This document shows, piece after piece, positions 25,930 through 35,156 of a stretch of DNA of 64,000 nucleotides (its first letter is position 1; each line of letters begins with the position of its first letter). The position numbers and the translations under genes were made by a program. Location: contig JANQQF010000181.1 of the NCBI GenBank assembly GCA_028285035.1, forward strand, positions 203,672-267,671, in the 5' to 3' direction. This stretch comes from Phycisphaerae bacterium (GTDB lineage: Bacteria; Chloroflexota; Anaerolineae; 4572-78; J111). Under the pieces are notes generated by a model that worked only from the letters and a program-made list of their open reading frames with translations, was not told where the DNA came from and searched no databases.

Positions 25930-25998
25930 TCGGTTGAGCTTGTCGAAACCAGATATTTTGCCCCACAAAATGTTACTTTCGACAGGCTCAATCAACGT
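25930..25998. repeat. Inverted intergenic repeat
   Basis: GGTTGAGCTTGTCGAAA near 25933-25950 and its imperfect complement, starting TTTCGACAGGCTCAA at about 25977, form a hairpin of some 17 bp with three mismatches. This GTCGAAA/TTTCGAC type is a common dispersed intergenic repeat. The remainder of the 25809-26050 gap shows nothing else. Confidence 0.55.
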
Positions 25999-26050
25999 TT
26001 TGCGTCAGTCCTGTTATTGAGTTTTTGATAGAGAGAAACGAGAGCAAAGG

Positions 26051-27112
26051 TTATGACTTGTCTAATGGCAAGCTAAAGCGAAATGTACTGCCCTGACCTA
26101 CCCCATCACTCTCAGCGGTCAACTCACCACCCATCGCCCAGGCGAGGTGACGGGAGATGGTCAGGCCGATACCGCTACCACCGCTGCCACGGGCACGGGA
26201 GCGGTCGACACGGAAGAAGCGTTCGAAGATGTAGGGGAGGGCGTCGGCGGGGATACCGACACCATTGTCTTGGATTGTAATTTCGGCCAGCTTGGGGGTG
26301 AGGTTTAGGCTAACTGTGACGCGTCCACCTTCGGGGGTGTAACGGATGGCATTGCCGATGAGGTTGAGCAAAACTTGGGCAGTACGATCAGGATCAGCGT
26401 ACACCATGGCGGTGGCGGGAGTATTCGTTTCAAGGGTTTGGTTTTGAGCGAGGGTCTGAGGGTGTAGCTGATTTATAACGCGTTCAATCACAGGAACTAC
26501 ATCAAAGGATTGTAATTGCAAGGCAATTTGTTTGGCTTCGACCTTTGATAAATCCTGCAGGTCATTAACCAAACGGCGCAAACGACGGACCTCTTGATAC
26601 ATCTGGGCAAAGGTTTCGGTGTCATTGGGCAGCACGCCATCCATCACCCCCTCCAAATAGCCCTCGATGCCTGTCAGCGGCGTGCGAAGTTCGTGGGAGA
26701 CATTGCCGATGAGGGCAATGCGTTGGGCCTCAATCTCGGCTAAGGCCTCGGCCATCTGGTTAAAGTTGGTGGCGACCAGGGCCAACTCCTCGCTATCGGG
26801 CACCGTCACCCGCTCGTCGTAGTGCCCAGCCGCAATGCGTTGGCTGCCTTGGGCAATTTGCTGCAGTGGCCTCACAATCCCTCGAGCCAGCCAGATACTG
26901 GTGAACAATCCCGCAACAATAGCCCCCATCGCCGCTAAAACCAAGGCGATCAAAACCACGCTACGAAATGTCCCCACTAACGCCTCCCCAAAGGCGACAT
27001 CATCTTGGAGTATCGCAATAATCACTTGGCTGGTAACCAACAGAATGGTCACCCCGGTGATGACCACAATCATATGGGAGCTAACAATCCGCCAACGAAG
27101 CTGCCGCCACAT
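26051..27112 (-). CDS. Sensor histidine kinase (HAMP, BaeS/PhoR-like)
   Basis: Membrane kinase of 353 aa: two membrane segments (about 14-36 and 52-76) with only a short extracytoplasmic loop, a HAMP domain (about 77-130), the H-box with His140 in NVSHELRTPLTGIEGY, the N-box LLNLIGNAIRYTPEGG, and G-boxes DNGVGIP and GSGIGL. The tiny sensor loop suggests membrane or intramembrane sensing. ATG overlaps the response-regulator stop by one base (TAATG), so translation is coupled. Stimulus unknown. Confidence 0.95.
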   Translation of the reverse strand: MWRQLRWRIVSSHMIVVITGVTILLVTSQVIIAILQDDVAFGEALVGTFRSVVLIALVLAAMGAIVAGLFTSIWLARGIVRPLQQIAQGSQRIAAGHYDERVTVPDSEELALVATNFNQMAEALAEIEAQRIALIGNVSHELRTPLTGIEGYLEGVMDGVLPNDTETFAQMYQEVRRLRRLVNDLQDLSKVEAKQIALQLQSFDVVPVIERVINQLHPQTLAQNQTLETNTPATAMVYADPDRTAQVLLNLIGNAIRYTPEGGRVTVSLNLTPKLAEITIQDNGVGIPADALPYIFERFFRVDRSRARGSGGSGIGLTISRHLAWAMGGELTAESDGVGQGSTFRFSLPLDKS

Positions 27113-27813
27113 TATGATTGAGCCTCATCGACAAACTTATAGCCCACGCCCCGCACCGTTTGGATCAGTTTCTGCCCGGTTGCCTGCTCCAACTTACGCC
27201 GAACCTGCCCCACATAAACATCCACGACGCGGTCAGTGCCATAATAATCCTGGCCCCACACCCGGTCCATCAACAACTCACGGGTCAGCACGCGCCCCTG
27301 CAACCGGGCGAGTTCCAACAGCACGCTAAATTCCGTCGTGGTCAGGTCCACTAGTTGTCCTGAAGCCAGAGCTTCGTGGCGATCTGGGTCGATTTGGATA
27401 TGCTTGAAACGCAGGGTGTTATCCGGCAGCGCATCCTGCCCAAAGCCACCGCGATGACGCCGCAGAATAGCCTGCACTCGTGCCACCAATTCACGGGGGC
27501 TAAAGGGCTTGGTCAGATAATCATCCGCGCCAATACGCAGACCAGCGACCCGGTCAGCCTCTTCGGTTCGGGCGGTCAGCATCAGGATGTAGACCGCCGA
27601 ATCTTGTCGCAGTCGAGCCGCTACCTCCATTCCATCCATTCCTGGCAGGTTGAGGTCAAGAATAATCAGCACAGGCTGATGCTGCTCGGCCAAGGTCAGC
27701 GCAGCCAAGCCGTTATCAGTCCAGATGACCTGATAGCCCTCTTGTTCAAGATAGGTTTGGGCCACCCGCCGAATACTTGCTTCATCCTCAACAATCAATA
27801 TGATTTCAGACAT
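27112..27813 (-). CDS. OmpR/PhoB family response regulator
   Basis: Two-domain regulator of 233 aa: receiver with phosphoacceptor Asp53 in ILDLNLPGMDG, Lys near 103 in LTKPFSPRELVARV, and a C-terminal winged helix ending GVGYKFVDE. The start is ATG 27813 behind GAGGAAA; a TTG four codons earlier would overlap that ribosome site. First gene of the pair with the histidine kinase, divergent from the methyltransferase at 27893. Confidence 0.95.
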   Translation of the reverse strand: MSEIILIVEDEASIRRVAQTYLEQEGYQVIWTDNGLAALTLAEQHQPVLIILDLNLPGMDGMEVAARLRQDSAVYILMLTARTEEADRVAGLRIGADDYLTKPFSPRELVARVQAILRRHRGGFGQDALPDNTLRFKHIQIDPDRHEALASGQLVDLTTTEFSVLLELARLQGRVLTRELLMDRVWGQDYYGTDRVVDVYVGQVRRKLEQATGQKLIQTVRGVGYKFVDEAQS

Positions 27814-27892
27814 TGATTTCCTCAAATAAATTTCAAGGAACTATTGTAACCTAAAAAGGATAATTTCGTCTAAATCGAAAGATACAAAGCCA

Positions 27893-28387
27893 ATGTCTAC
27901 CCAAACTCCCTGGTGGCAAGGCCCGCGTGGTGAGGGCTACGTCATCATTCAACTTGTTTTATTCATCCTGGTCGGATTCGGCCCCAAGCAAATTCCCGGT
28001 GTTTTACCACTGTGGTCCCCACCCTGGTCAGTTTGGGCGCTGGCTATCGGCTTAGCTTTGCTTATGTTTGGTGGCACCTTGGCCACCTTAGGGCTACTCA
28101 GTCTCGGCCCCAATCTCACCCCTTTTCCCCGACCTCGTCAGGATAATGCCCTGGTCGATACCGGAGCCTACAACATCGTCCGACACCCCATCTACAGTGG
28201 CATTCTTATGGCTGGTGTCGCCTGGGCCTGTTTCTCAGCCAGCACGCTTACCTTAATTTACACGCTTATTCTCTTCCTTTTCTTCGACATCAAATCTCGT
28301 CAGGAAGAGCAATGGTTGGCTGAAAAGCATCCTGATTATCCAGCCTATCAAAAACGGGTCAAAAAGCTGATTCCGTTTATTTATTAA
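27893..28387 (+). CDS. Isoprenylcysteine methyltransferase-like membrane protein
   Basis: Integral membrane protein of 164 aa with four hydrophobic segments and the PEMT/ICMT SAM-binding signature RHPIYSGIL, followed by EEQWLAEKHPDYPAYQKRVKKLIP. Members methylate lipids or small thiols; the bacterial substrate is unknown. Divergent from the two-component system, which may control it (inference from layout only). Confidence 0.85.
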   Translation: MSTQTPWWQGPRGEGYVIIQLVLFILVGFGPKQIPGVLPLWSPPWSVWALAIGLALLMFGGTLATLGLLSLGPNLTPFPRPRQDNALVDTGAYNIVRHPIYSGILMAGVAWACFSASTLTLIYTLILFLFFDIKSRQEEQWLAEKHPDYPAYQKRVKKLIPFIY

Positions 28388-28451
28388 GTCTCAATTCTCA
28401 ACAAACCTACGGAGACAAATTCTTACCTTTTGTAATACTGAGCATTACTTT

Positions 28452-28485
28452 TTGTGTGATTTTCGGGATTTAGATAAAATATAAT
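28452..28485 (+). promoter_or_regulatory. Probable promoter of rhodanese lipoprotein gene
   Basis: A consensus -10 TATAAT lies at 28480-28485, about 40 bp before the ATG at 28527. The region 17 bp upstream (around 28457-28462, TGATTT) is a weak -35. The strong ribosome site CAGGAGG follows, just before the gene. Confidence 0.4.
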
Positions 28486-28526
28486 TGAGTTTATCCACAA
28501 CAGTCCATTATTAGCCAGGAGGCAAC

Positions 28527-28946
28527 ATGAAACTGTCAGCACTTTTTTTTGTTTTCCTAATCCTGCTCCTAGCCGCCTGCGGGGCAACAGAAGCACCTGT
28601 CAATCAACCGATCGCTGATGAAGGCCCCATCAATTTGGGACTAAACGTCGATGTTTATACCACTGAAATCGTAAAGGATCGAAGTGATGTCGTTCTAATC
28701 GATGTTCGGGAACAATGGGAGTATGATGAAGGACATATTCCAAACGTCACCCTAATTCCCATAAATGAAATTGAAGATCGCCTCAGTGAAATCCCCACTG
28801 ACAAAGAGGTTGTATTTTATTGCCGTAGCGGTCCACGTAGCCACCAAGCGACAGAGTTATTACTCGAAAAAGGCTTTGACAATGTCCACAATCTGGAAGG
28901 GGGCATTTTAGCTTGGGAAGATGCTGGGTACGAGGTGGAACAGTAA
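28527..28946 (+). CDS. Rhodanese-domain lipoprotein 1
   Basis: Exported lipoprotein of 139 aa with signal peptide and lipobox LAAC (lipidated Cys18) and a single rhodanese domain (about 38-137) with Cys99 in YCRSGPRS. It should sit on the outer face of the membrane and carry or transfer sulfane sulfur. Strong ribosome site AGGAGG. The gene is duplicated in tandem with the next one; the two proteins agree closely from residue 33 on. Confidence 0.9.
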   Translation: MKLSALFFVFLILLLAACGATEAPVNQPIADEGPINLGLNVDVYTTEIVKDRSDVVLIDVREQWEYDEGHIPNVTLIPINEIEDRLSEIPTDKEVVFYCRSGPRSHQATELLLEKGFDNVHNLEGGILAWEDAGYEVEQ

Positions 28947-29066
28947 GTCAGCCTAGCAAACAAAAACCCGTCACATATCCTCGATTTACAAAATTTCTCA
29001 TACACTAAAAAATGATTAAATACTAAACATACCGGTCATTTATTAAGATTTAGGAGCAAACAAACA

Positions 29067-29486
29067 ATGAAGCTATCGGCTTTTCTTATTTTCTTAGCCA
29101 GTCTTCTTCTAGCTGCCTGCGGGGGCACACCTGTCCCCATAAACTCATCCATTGCTGAGGCTGGTCCCATTAATTTAGGATTAAACATTGATGTGGATAC
29201 GGCTGCGGCTGTGCAAAATCGTGATGATGTCATCCTGATTGATGTACGGGAACAGTGGGAATATGATGAAGCCCATATTCCCAACATAACCTTAATTCCG
29301 ATGAGTGAAATTGAAAGCCGTCTGGATGAAATCCCGACCGACAAAGAGGTTGTATTGACCTGTCGTAGTGGCCGACGCAGTCACGAAGTTACCCAATTAT
29401 TACTCGAAAAAGGCTTTGACAATGTCCACAACATGGAGGGGGGCATTTTAGCCTGGGAAGATGCTGGTTTACCAGTCGAGCGATAA
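29067..29486 (+). CDS. Rhodanese-domain lipoprotein 2 (tandem duplicate)
   Basis: Same length (139 aa) and plan as the upstream copy: lipobox LAAC with Cys18, short linker, one rhodanese domain with Cys99 in TCRSGRRS. DNA near the 3' end is almost identical in the two copies, pointing to recent duplication or conversion, while signal peptide and the residues around the active Cys differ (YCRSGPRS against TCRSGRRS). Ribosome site TAGGAGC. Convergent with the SulP-rhodanese fusion gene. Confidence 0.9.
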   Translation: MKLSAFLIFLASLLLAACGGTPVPINSSIAEAGPINLGLNIDVDTAAAVQNRDDVILIDVREQWEYDEAHIPNITLIPMSEIESRLDEIPTDKEVVLTCRSGRRSHEVTQLLLEKGFDNVHNMEGGILAWEDAGLPVER

Positions 29487-29549
29487 TTCACATTAAGCGT
29501 GATGAGGATAATGACAAAGTTGTCGTTAATCATCCTTCACAAATCAAGC

Positions 29550-31709
29550 TTACTCCACGGCCAGCGGATACCCCGCCGCCTCCCAAGCCAAGATGCCGCC
29601 TTGCAATATATACACCTGTTCATAGCCCAGATCTTTTAGGATACCCCCGGCTAGGCGACTCCGCCGACCAATTCGACAAATCAGCACAATGGGTTGATCT
29701 TGGGGCAGAGTATCCCCCTTTTTAGCTAATTGCCGGAGGGGAATGAGTTGGGCCTCGGTGATATGTCCTTTTTTGAACTCATTTGGTTCGCGAACATCAA
29801 TAATCAATGGGGTGGGGTCTTTGCCATTTTGCGAAACCATCTTCTTGAGTTCGCTAGGCAGCCAAGCGGCAATGGTGTGGGGTGGCAGGAGGGTGTTTTC
29901 GGAAATCTTTGCCCCCTCCGACCACTTGGGTAACGCCTGACATTCAGCAAAAATCCGAACTGGACATTCATAGATACAAACCGATGGCTCGATGACGGCA
30001 TGGAACAGATGAGAGACAGCTTCATCCCGTTGTAAAAAGTGGTTTTGGCCCAACATTTTGTAAAAGCCGCTGGCAGCCATTTGACGTTTAACTTGTCGCC
30101 GAACACCCGCAAAATAAACATCCCCCTTACGCTGCCGATATTGACGCACGATCGCTTCTAACATATGAATCCCACTCACATCAACATGATCGACCAAGTG
30201 CATTCGTAACAACAGATATGTCTGTTCCGGATGTTTCTCGCGGTTTGCCTGGATCGCTTTTTCAATATGTTGCGCTGCCCCAAAGTAGAGGGGGCCACTC
30301 ATTGTGATAATCCCTATCTGGGGACAGATTGGGCTATCATTTTCCGGCACAAAGTGACGAAAACTCTCATCTGGCACCACAGGCTGTACTTGCGGCATCG
30401 AGGTTTTGACCAAAAAACGCATAATCGAAACAATAATTCCCGCCAAAACCGCAAACTGTAGGGGCAACACCAAAGTGGCAATAATCGTGGCAATCATAAT
30501 CATAGTGTCGCCAAATGAAGCCTGCCAAATGCGCTTTATCGCCTTTCGATCAACCATCCCATAGGCAGCAACAATTAAGACCCCAGCCAAAGCCGCCCGA
30601 GGTAAGTAGGCCGCATACGGGGCAAAACTTAATAACGCTATCAAAACAAATAGGCTGGCTAAAATCACAGCGAGCGGTGTTTTAGCACCCGAGGAATAAC
30701 CGACCGCTGAGCGAACAAAGGAGCCGGAGCAGGTGTAACCTGAGAAGAAGCCAGCGGCAATGCTAGCCAGCCCTTGCCCAACAAACTCCTGATCGCTGTT
30801 TAAGCGTTGACTACTCTGCGAGGCGATGGCTCGGGTAATTGAAACAGCCTCAACCAGCCCAATAGCGGCCGCCGCCATTGCCCCGGTAAACATCTGCCCC
30901 ATCAAATCAAAATCAGTCAAAGGAAGACTGGCCAAGGGGGGGAGGGTCCGCGGCAATTCCCCCAACACCACAACGCCACGTTTATCTAGTCCCAAAGCCG
31001 CGACCACAATCGATGCCGCAATCATTCCAAGTAATGGGGCTGGCAATTTCGGCCAGTAGCGATTGAGGACAATGACCAAGGCCATCGTCCCCAAACCGAG
31101 CCATAGGCTATTCTGGTGAGTTTCGCTCAAATTTGTAACAATCGCGATCACCGTCGCAAAAAAGCCGGGTTGACTTTCAACAGGTAGCTTAAGCAGGGGA
31201 CGTATCTGATTAGCACTAATCAAAATACCCGCCCCGGCGGTAAATCCGATGATGACGGAGTCAGAAACAAAATTGACCAAGACGCCAAGCCGAGCCAGCC
31301 CCATCAACAGCCGCATCAGCCCCACCATGACCGCCATCAAGCCTGCGGCGGCCACATACTCAGGGGTTCCCACAGGCATGATGGGCAGCAGTGTGGCGAG
31401 CACCAACAATGAGGCAGCATTGGTCGGCCCAGTATGGAGATGAACTGAGGACCCCCACAAAATGGCAACAATCGAGGCAACAATCGCCGCGTAAAGCCCA
31501 GTTTCCGGGGGCAGCTCGGCGATGAGGGCATAGGCAATCGCTTGGGGCAACATCACCACCGCCACCGTCAAACCAGCGATTAAGTCTGCCTGAAATCCGG
31601 CGGGGTGATACTGTCGGAAAATCTCAACCGGGCGCGTAAAAAAGGTGGCAGACTCGGTCATCCACTGCTGAACGAGACCTAAGGGTATTGTTTTGCCCAT
31701 TGCTTTCAT
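29550..31709 (-). CDS. SulP anion transporter fused to STAS and rhodanese domains
   Basis: Protein of 719 aa from ATG 31709 (GGAGGG 7 nt before it; an upstream in-frame start is unsupported). Order: SulP membrane domain (about 30-430, PQAIAYALIAELPPETGLYA), STAS domain (about 470-570, VDVSGIHMLEAIV), a linker with three cysteines (VCIYECPVRIFAEC), and a C-terminal rhodanese domain (about 630-715) with active Cys in ICRIGRRSR. The fusion suggests direct coupling of sulfur-oxyanion transport to sulfane sulfur handling on the cytoplasmic side. Convergent with the rhodanese lipoproteins; the 87-bp repeat lies upstream. Confidence 0.92.
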   Translation of the reverse strand: MKAMGKTIPLGLVQQWMTESATFFTRPVEIFRQYHPAGFQADLIAGLTVAVVMLPQAIAYALIAELPPETGLYAAIVASIVAILWGSSVHLHTGPTNAASLLVLATLLPIMPVGTPEYVAAAGLMAVMVGLMRLLMGLARLGVLVNFVSDSVIIGFTAGAGILISANQIRPLLKLPVESQPGFFATVIAIVTNLSETHQNSLWLGLGTMALVIVLNRYWPKLPAPLLGMIAASIVVAALGLDKRGVVVLGELPRTLPPLASLPLTDFDLMGQMFTGAMAAAAIGLVEAVSITRAIASQSSQRLNSDQEFVGQGLASIAAGFFSGYTCSGSFVRSAVGYSSGAKTPLAVILASLFVLIALLSFAPYAAYLPRAALAGVLIVAAYGMVDRKAIKRIWQASFGDTMIMIATIIATLVLPLQFAVLAGIIVSIMRFLVKTSMPQVQPVVPDESFRHFVPENDSPICPQIGIITMSGPLYFGAAQHIEKAIQANREKHPEQTYLLLRMHLVDHVDVSGIHMLEAIVRQYRQRKGDVYFAGVRRQVKRQMAASGFYKMLGQNHFLQRDEAVSHLFHAVIEPSVCIYECPVRIFAECQALPKWSEGAKISENTLLPPHTIAAWLPSELKKMVSQNGKDPTPLIIDVREPNEFKKGHITEAQLIPLRQLAKKGDTLPQDQPIVLICRIGRRSRLAGGILKDLGYEQVYILQGGILAWEAAGYPLAVE

Positions 31710-31833
31710 CAAATCGCCCTCCAGAAAATCGAAATAAGTGGTCGTAATCTCAAACTCGGCAAACAAAAAGTGCGCGGTGTAAGATTTTGACATCATCTTG
31801 AATAACCGCGCACTTCGCTGTGAATAGATTTGA

Positions 31834-31920
31834 TTAGGACTAAAAATTAAATAACTTACATACTTCTAAGGCTACAGGCAGTCTCTCAAATACCGAAGTT
31901 ATTTCTTTTCCATTCCTTAT
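31834..31920. repeat. 87-bp dispersed repeat, copy B
   Basis: Gap-free match to 7284-7370. The inner inverted pair AAATAACTT / AAGTTATTT is intact in both copies, while the outer CTAAGGA / TCCTTAG pair has decayed here. Lies upstream of the SulP-rhodanese gene. Confidence 0.7.
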
Positions 31921-31954
31921 AGACGAAGCAGTTAAAACCCGTAAAATCGATTGA

Positions 31955-32044
31955 TGTCATCCCCGCGTGGTTTTAGCGGGGATCCATCGTTCGTTGCCCC
32001 TAGCCAGTGGATGCCCGACAAAAGCACTCGGGCAGGACATGACA
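31955..32044. repeat. Dispersed double-hairpin repeat, copy B
   Basis: Diverged copy of 9010-9094: starts TGTCATCCCCGC, first hairpin CCCCGC/GCGGGG, shared core CAGTGGATGCCCGACAAAA, second hairpin GCCCGA/TCGGGC, ends GACATGACA. Confidence 0.7.
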
Positions 32045-32198
32045 TTTTTTATTCCGGTTTTTATTTGATTTCTCTATTAGTTTGGTGCTGAGAAACGTCG
32101 TCTCAGCGAGGATATTACGCCTCAATCTCAAATATGTCAATGATATCGAGACAATTCTGACTAACTGTTCTACAATGAGGGTAATTTATAGACCATCA

Positions 32199-33338
32199 TC
32201 ATCCGTCCAGTTGATATTCCGGCAAACCAGTCGGTAGCGAATCGGGGCGCTCGCAGGTGCTGGTCAGCTCAATGTGCTGTCCGGTACTAGAGGAGTCGAG
32301 CACCGCATGCATCGCATCAAGAACGTGATACCCCAATTCTCCATTGGCCCGATGAGGGCGATCTGTTCGCATCGCATAAGCCATCTCAGCCACGCCCAGA
32401 CAGCGACTATTTTCGGTATGCGCGTGGGTCAATGGAATTTCACGCCAATCCGTTTCACCCACCCGACGCACTCGGACAGGCCCATCAAAAATGTTGGGAT
32501 CTGGCATACTCAATGTCCCTTCGGTCCCCTGAATTTCGAGCAGGGCCCCACCCACCCCATACAAATCGAGGGCGGCCCCGGCTGACACTGACACGTCGAA
32601 GCTGGTTACTAAAGTAGCCACCGGGCCGCTGGCAAAATCGAGAACGCTGGCGATGTGGGTCGGAGTTTCCACCGGGATCTTTTGCCCCTGTTTTGGGCCA
32701 CTGCCGATGGTCCGCTCAGGGTAAGTAACCCGGCCTGACCCTGTCACTCGACGAATGGGGCCTAACATTGAGATCAGCGCGGTCAGATAGTACGGCCCAA
32801 TATCAAACAGTGGCCCCGCCCCCACCGCGTACAGAAACCCAGGATCAGGATGCCACGCTTCAGGACCACGAATCAGCATAAGGGCCGAGGCCGCGACGGG
32901 CGTCCCAATTTCGCCAGCATCGAGTAGTTGACGGCAGGTTTGTAGCCCCGCTCCCAAAAAGGTATCGGGCGCGTTCCCTACGCGAAGACCCCGTACTTGA
33001 GCCTCCTGAAGCAGACGTTGCCCATCCTCGCGGCTAACCGCCAGTGGTTTTTCATTATAGGCAGACTTTCCTGCCTGCAATGCAGCCAAGGCAACTTCGG
33101 CGTGGGCAGCAGGAATAGTCAAATTGATGATAAGTTCAATATCTGGGTCGGCCAGCACATCATCGACAGAGAGTGCTCGAGGCACCCCAAATTTTTCGGC
33201 CTGACTTTGGGCACGGGTCATATCGAGATCAGCACAAGCCACGACATCCAAAATGTCCCACTTGGCCGCGTTTTCAAGATAAATACTGCTGATATTGCCG
33301 CAGCCGATCACTGCGGTTTTTACCGGATTAAGGGTCAT
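32199..33338 (-). CDS. Gfo/Idh/MocA family oxidoreductase
   Basis: NAD(P)-dependent sugar or polyol dehydrogenase of 379 aa. N-terminal Rossmann fold with IGCGNIS (11-17) and the family motif EKPLA (Lys97), then an alpha/beta substrate domain with the HTENSRCLGVAEMAYAM stretch. Ribosome site AAAGGA precedes ATG 33338. Last gene of a leftward set with a TIM-barrel isomerase and a TolB-like protein, the usual pairing in catabolism of inositol or unusual sugars. Confidence 0.92.
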   Translation of the reverse strand: MTLNPVKTAVIGCGNISSIYLENAAKWDILDVVACADLDMTRAQSQAEKFGVPRALSVDDVLADPDIELIINLTIPAAHAEVALAALQAGKSAYNEKPLAVSREDGQRLLQEAQVRGLRVGNAPDTFLGAGLQTCRQLLDAGEIGTPVAASALMLIRGPEAWHPDPGFLYAVGAGPLFDIGPYYLTALISMLGPIRRVTGSGRVTYPERTIGSGPKQGQKIPVETPTHIASVLDFASGPVATLVTSFDVSVSAGAALDLYGVGGALLEIQGTEGTLSMPDPNIFDGPVRVRRVGETDWREIPLTHAHTENSRCLGVAEMAYAMRTDRPHRANGELGYHVLDAMHAVLDSSSTGQHIELTSTCERPDSLPTGLPEYQLDG

Positions 33339-33411
33339 TGTTTTTTCCTTTTGAAAGTGAGTTTGGTAGCTCCTAGGCTATCGGCGGTGCCTGCCGAGGG
33401 ATGCCAGGAGG

Positions 33412-33430
33412 GGCAGGTAAACGACCTGCC
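33412..33430. repeat. Small hairpin between sugar genes
   Basis: GGCAGGT (33412-33418) pairs with ACCTGCC (33424-33430) across 5 nt. It sits in the 92-bp gap before the Gfo/Idh/MocA gene and looks like a dispersed palindrome rather than a terminator. Confidence 0.4.
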
Positions 33431-34228
33431 TTACAAATTAACAGGCAATTGCTTTTGCAAATAGGCTAAGCTGTTCGACACACTGGCTACAGGGTCGCGT
33501 GGATTATCATGCTCAACGATGTACCATTCCGCGCCAGCATCGCGGGCAACGGGAAGTAGAGTCGACCAATCGAGATTACCAGACCCGACATCGGCCATAA
33601 CCGCCCCATCCACCACCTGATCTGGCGAATTTGGATCGGTCTCACCCAAATCCTTAATGTGTACCCGAGGGCAGCGACCTGTATAGCGTTGCAATAGGTC
33701 AGTCGGATCAATCCCGCCAAACACAACCCAGGCCAAATCTGGTTCGAAGCCGAGGCTTTCGCCTGCGCTCTCGAAAAGCCAATCCAAGGCTAACTTGCCC
33801 TCGATCTCAACCATCTCCCAATGATGATTGTGGTACAACAATCGCAGCCCTTCAGCTTGGCAACGTTGGGCGATCTGGCCCAGCAGATCGCCTGTTTCTT
33901 GGTAGACACTCCGTCGCGATTCCCCGATAAGATAGGGAATATAGGGTGCGACGAGGGTGTTATTGCCGATGGCTTGGTTGAAGGCGATAATGTCGGACAG
34001 ACTGTTTTTAAGGTCATCCAATTGCAGGTGGGTGGCGATGACCTGCAAGCCGTGTTTGTCTAACAATGCCTGCATCTCACTCACACTGCAGTCGTGGTTG
34101 CCTACCGTTTCAACGGCTGTGTATCCGGCACTGGCAACCTGGGCCAACGTTTCATCAAAGGTTCCCGTCAATGTCCGCAGCGTATACAACTGGACAGCGA
34201 TAGGTAAAGTTGTCTCTTGAGACGTCAT
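33431..34228 (-). CDS. Sugar phosphate isomerase/epimerase (AP endonuclease-2 fold)
   Basis: TIM-barrel protein of 265 aa of the xylose isomerase-like group (IolE/IolI-type), metal-dependent sugar or inosose isomerase/dehydratase. Visible elements: IAVQLYTLR at the first strand, LLYHNHHWEM, GFEPDLAWV, RVHIKDL and WYIVEHDNPRD, which carry the Glu/Asp/His metal ligands. AAGGAG precedes the ATG. Works with the Gfo/Idh/MocA protein next to it (inference from common pairing). Confidence 0.9.
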   Translation of the reverse strand: MTSQETTLPIAVQLYTLRTLTGTFDETLAQVASAGYTAVETVGNHDCSVSEMQALLDKHGLQVIATHLQLDDLKNSLSDIIAFNQAIGNNTLVAPYIPYLIGESRRSVYQETGDLLGQIAQRCQAEGLRLLYHNHHWEMVEIEGKLALDWLFESAGESLGFEPDLAWVVFGGIDPTDLLQRYTGRCPRVHIKDLGETDPNSPDQVVDGAVMADVGSGNLDWSTLLPVARDAGAEWYIVEHDNPRDPVASVSNSLAYLQKQLPVNL

Positions 34229-34263
34229 TAAGTTACTCTCCTTGTTTTTGTGTTACATCCTCA

Positions 34264-35115
34264 TTATTTAGGGCGATACGAAACAAAGGCGATAGTACGA
34301 TTATCGGGTGCCCAGGAATTCACATTGATCGTCCCCTGTCCGCCAAACAACGTCACGATCGTTTTTGCCTCACCACCCTGAGCCGAAACCAGACGTAGCT
34401 CAACATCTTTATTGGGCGGATGATCATCTGGAGCTACCTCATTTTTGTCGTAGGTCAGATAAACCACCTTGGTACCATCGGGGGACACGTGCGGAAACCA
34501 ACCATTAGCCTCTTCTCTTACCATCTGAGTCGGGTTCGAGCCGTCGGCATTCATCCGCCAGATTTGCATCAGGCCGGTGCGGGTGGAGTTGAACCAAATA
34601 TGTTCACCATCGGGGGAATACTCCGGCCCATCATCCAGACCGGGGAAATCGGTCAGTTGCGTTTCTGCTCCACCCTCGACTGAAATGGTGTAAACATCAT
34701 ATTGACCGCCCCGCTCAGCACAATAAGCCAGCCGATGACCATCTGGCGACCAGCCGTGTAAATAGCTTGGCCCTTTTTTGGTCACTAAACGGGGGACACC
34801 GCCCCAAAACGGCACAATGTAGATTCGGGATGTGGCATCTTCGGCTGTAAAATGGCTCATCGCAAGTTGGCTGTTATCCGGCGAGAGAACATGATCGTTG
34901 TTGCAGTCGATGGCAAAGCCGGTGTCGATCTCCTGAATGTCGCCCGTTGTCAATTCATATCGATACATCCGGCCACCACTGTTGTAGAGCAAATACCGGC
35001 CATCCTGCGTCCAGTTTGGCGCTTCAATCACAGTCTCAAATTCTCTAAGGACAGACCTGGCTCCAGTGTGAACATCCACTGTTTCCAAAATACTGATCGA
35101 GTCCCGTTCTGTCAT
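34264..35115 (-). CDS. TolB-like beta-propeller (PD40 repeats) protein
   Basis: Protein of 283 aa built of WD40-like/PD40 repeats, seen as [27 protein letters not shown] and related SPDN/APDN turns. It lacks a signal peptide and so appears cytoplasmic. Resembles oligogalacturonide lyase or TolB-type propellers without a clear active site. First gene of the leftward sugar set, divergent with only 41 bp from the EamA transporter. Confidence 0.85.
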   Translation of the reverse strand: MTERDSISILETVDVHTGARSVLREFETVIEAPNWTQDGRYLLYNSGGRMYRYELTTGDIQEIDTGFAIDCNNDHVLSPDNSQLAMSHFTAEDATSRIYIVPFWGGVPRLVTKKGPSYLHGWSPDGHRLAYCAERGGQYDVYTISVEGGAETQLTDFPGLDDGPEYSPDGEHIWFNSTRTGLMQIWRMNADGSNPTQMVREEANGWFPHVSPDGTKVVYLTYDKNEVAPDDHPPNKDVELRLVSAQGGEAKTIVTLFGGQGTINVNSWAPDNRTIAFVSYRPK

Positions 35116-35156
35116 AAAATTTCAATCCTTTATATCTTGTCAGGAGCATCAAAGTT

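Larger units (their letters stand above)
31710..32198. other. Intergenic region, 489 bp
   Basis: Holds copy B of the 87-bp repeat and copy B of the double-hairpin repeat, about 35 bp apart. I see no gene or convincing promoter in the rest. Confidence 0.5.

Noticed and set aside
29505..29541. Bidirectional terminator between rhodanese lipoprotein 2 and the SulP fusion
   Set aside because: Pairing is imperfect, the loop would be too small and there is no T-tract; not strong enough to list.
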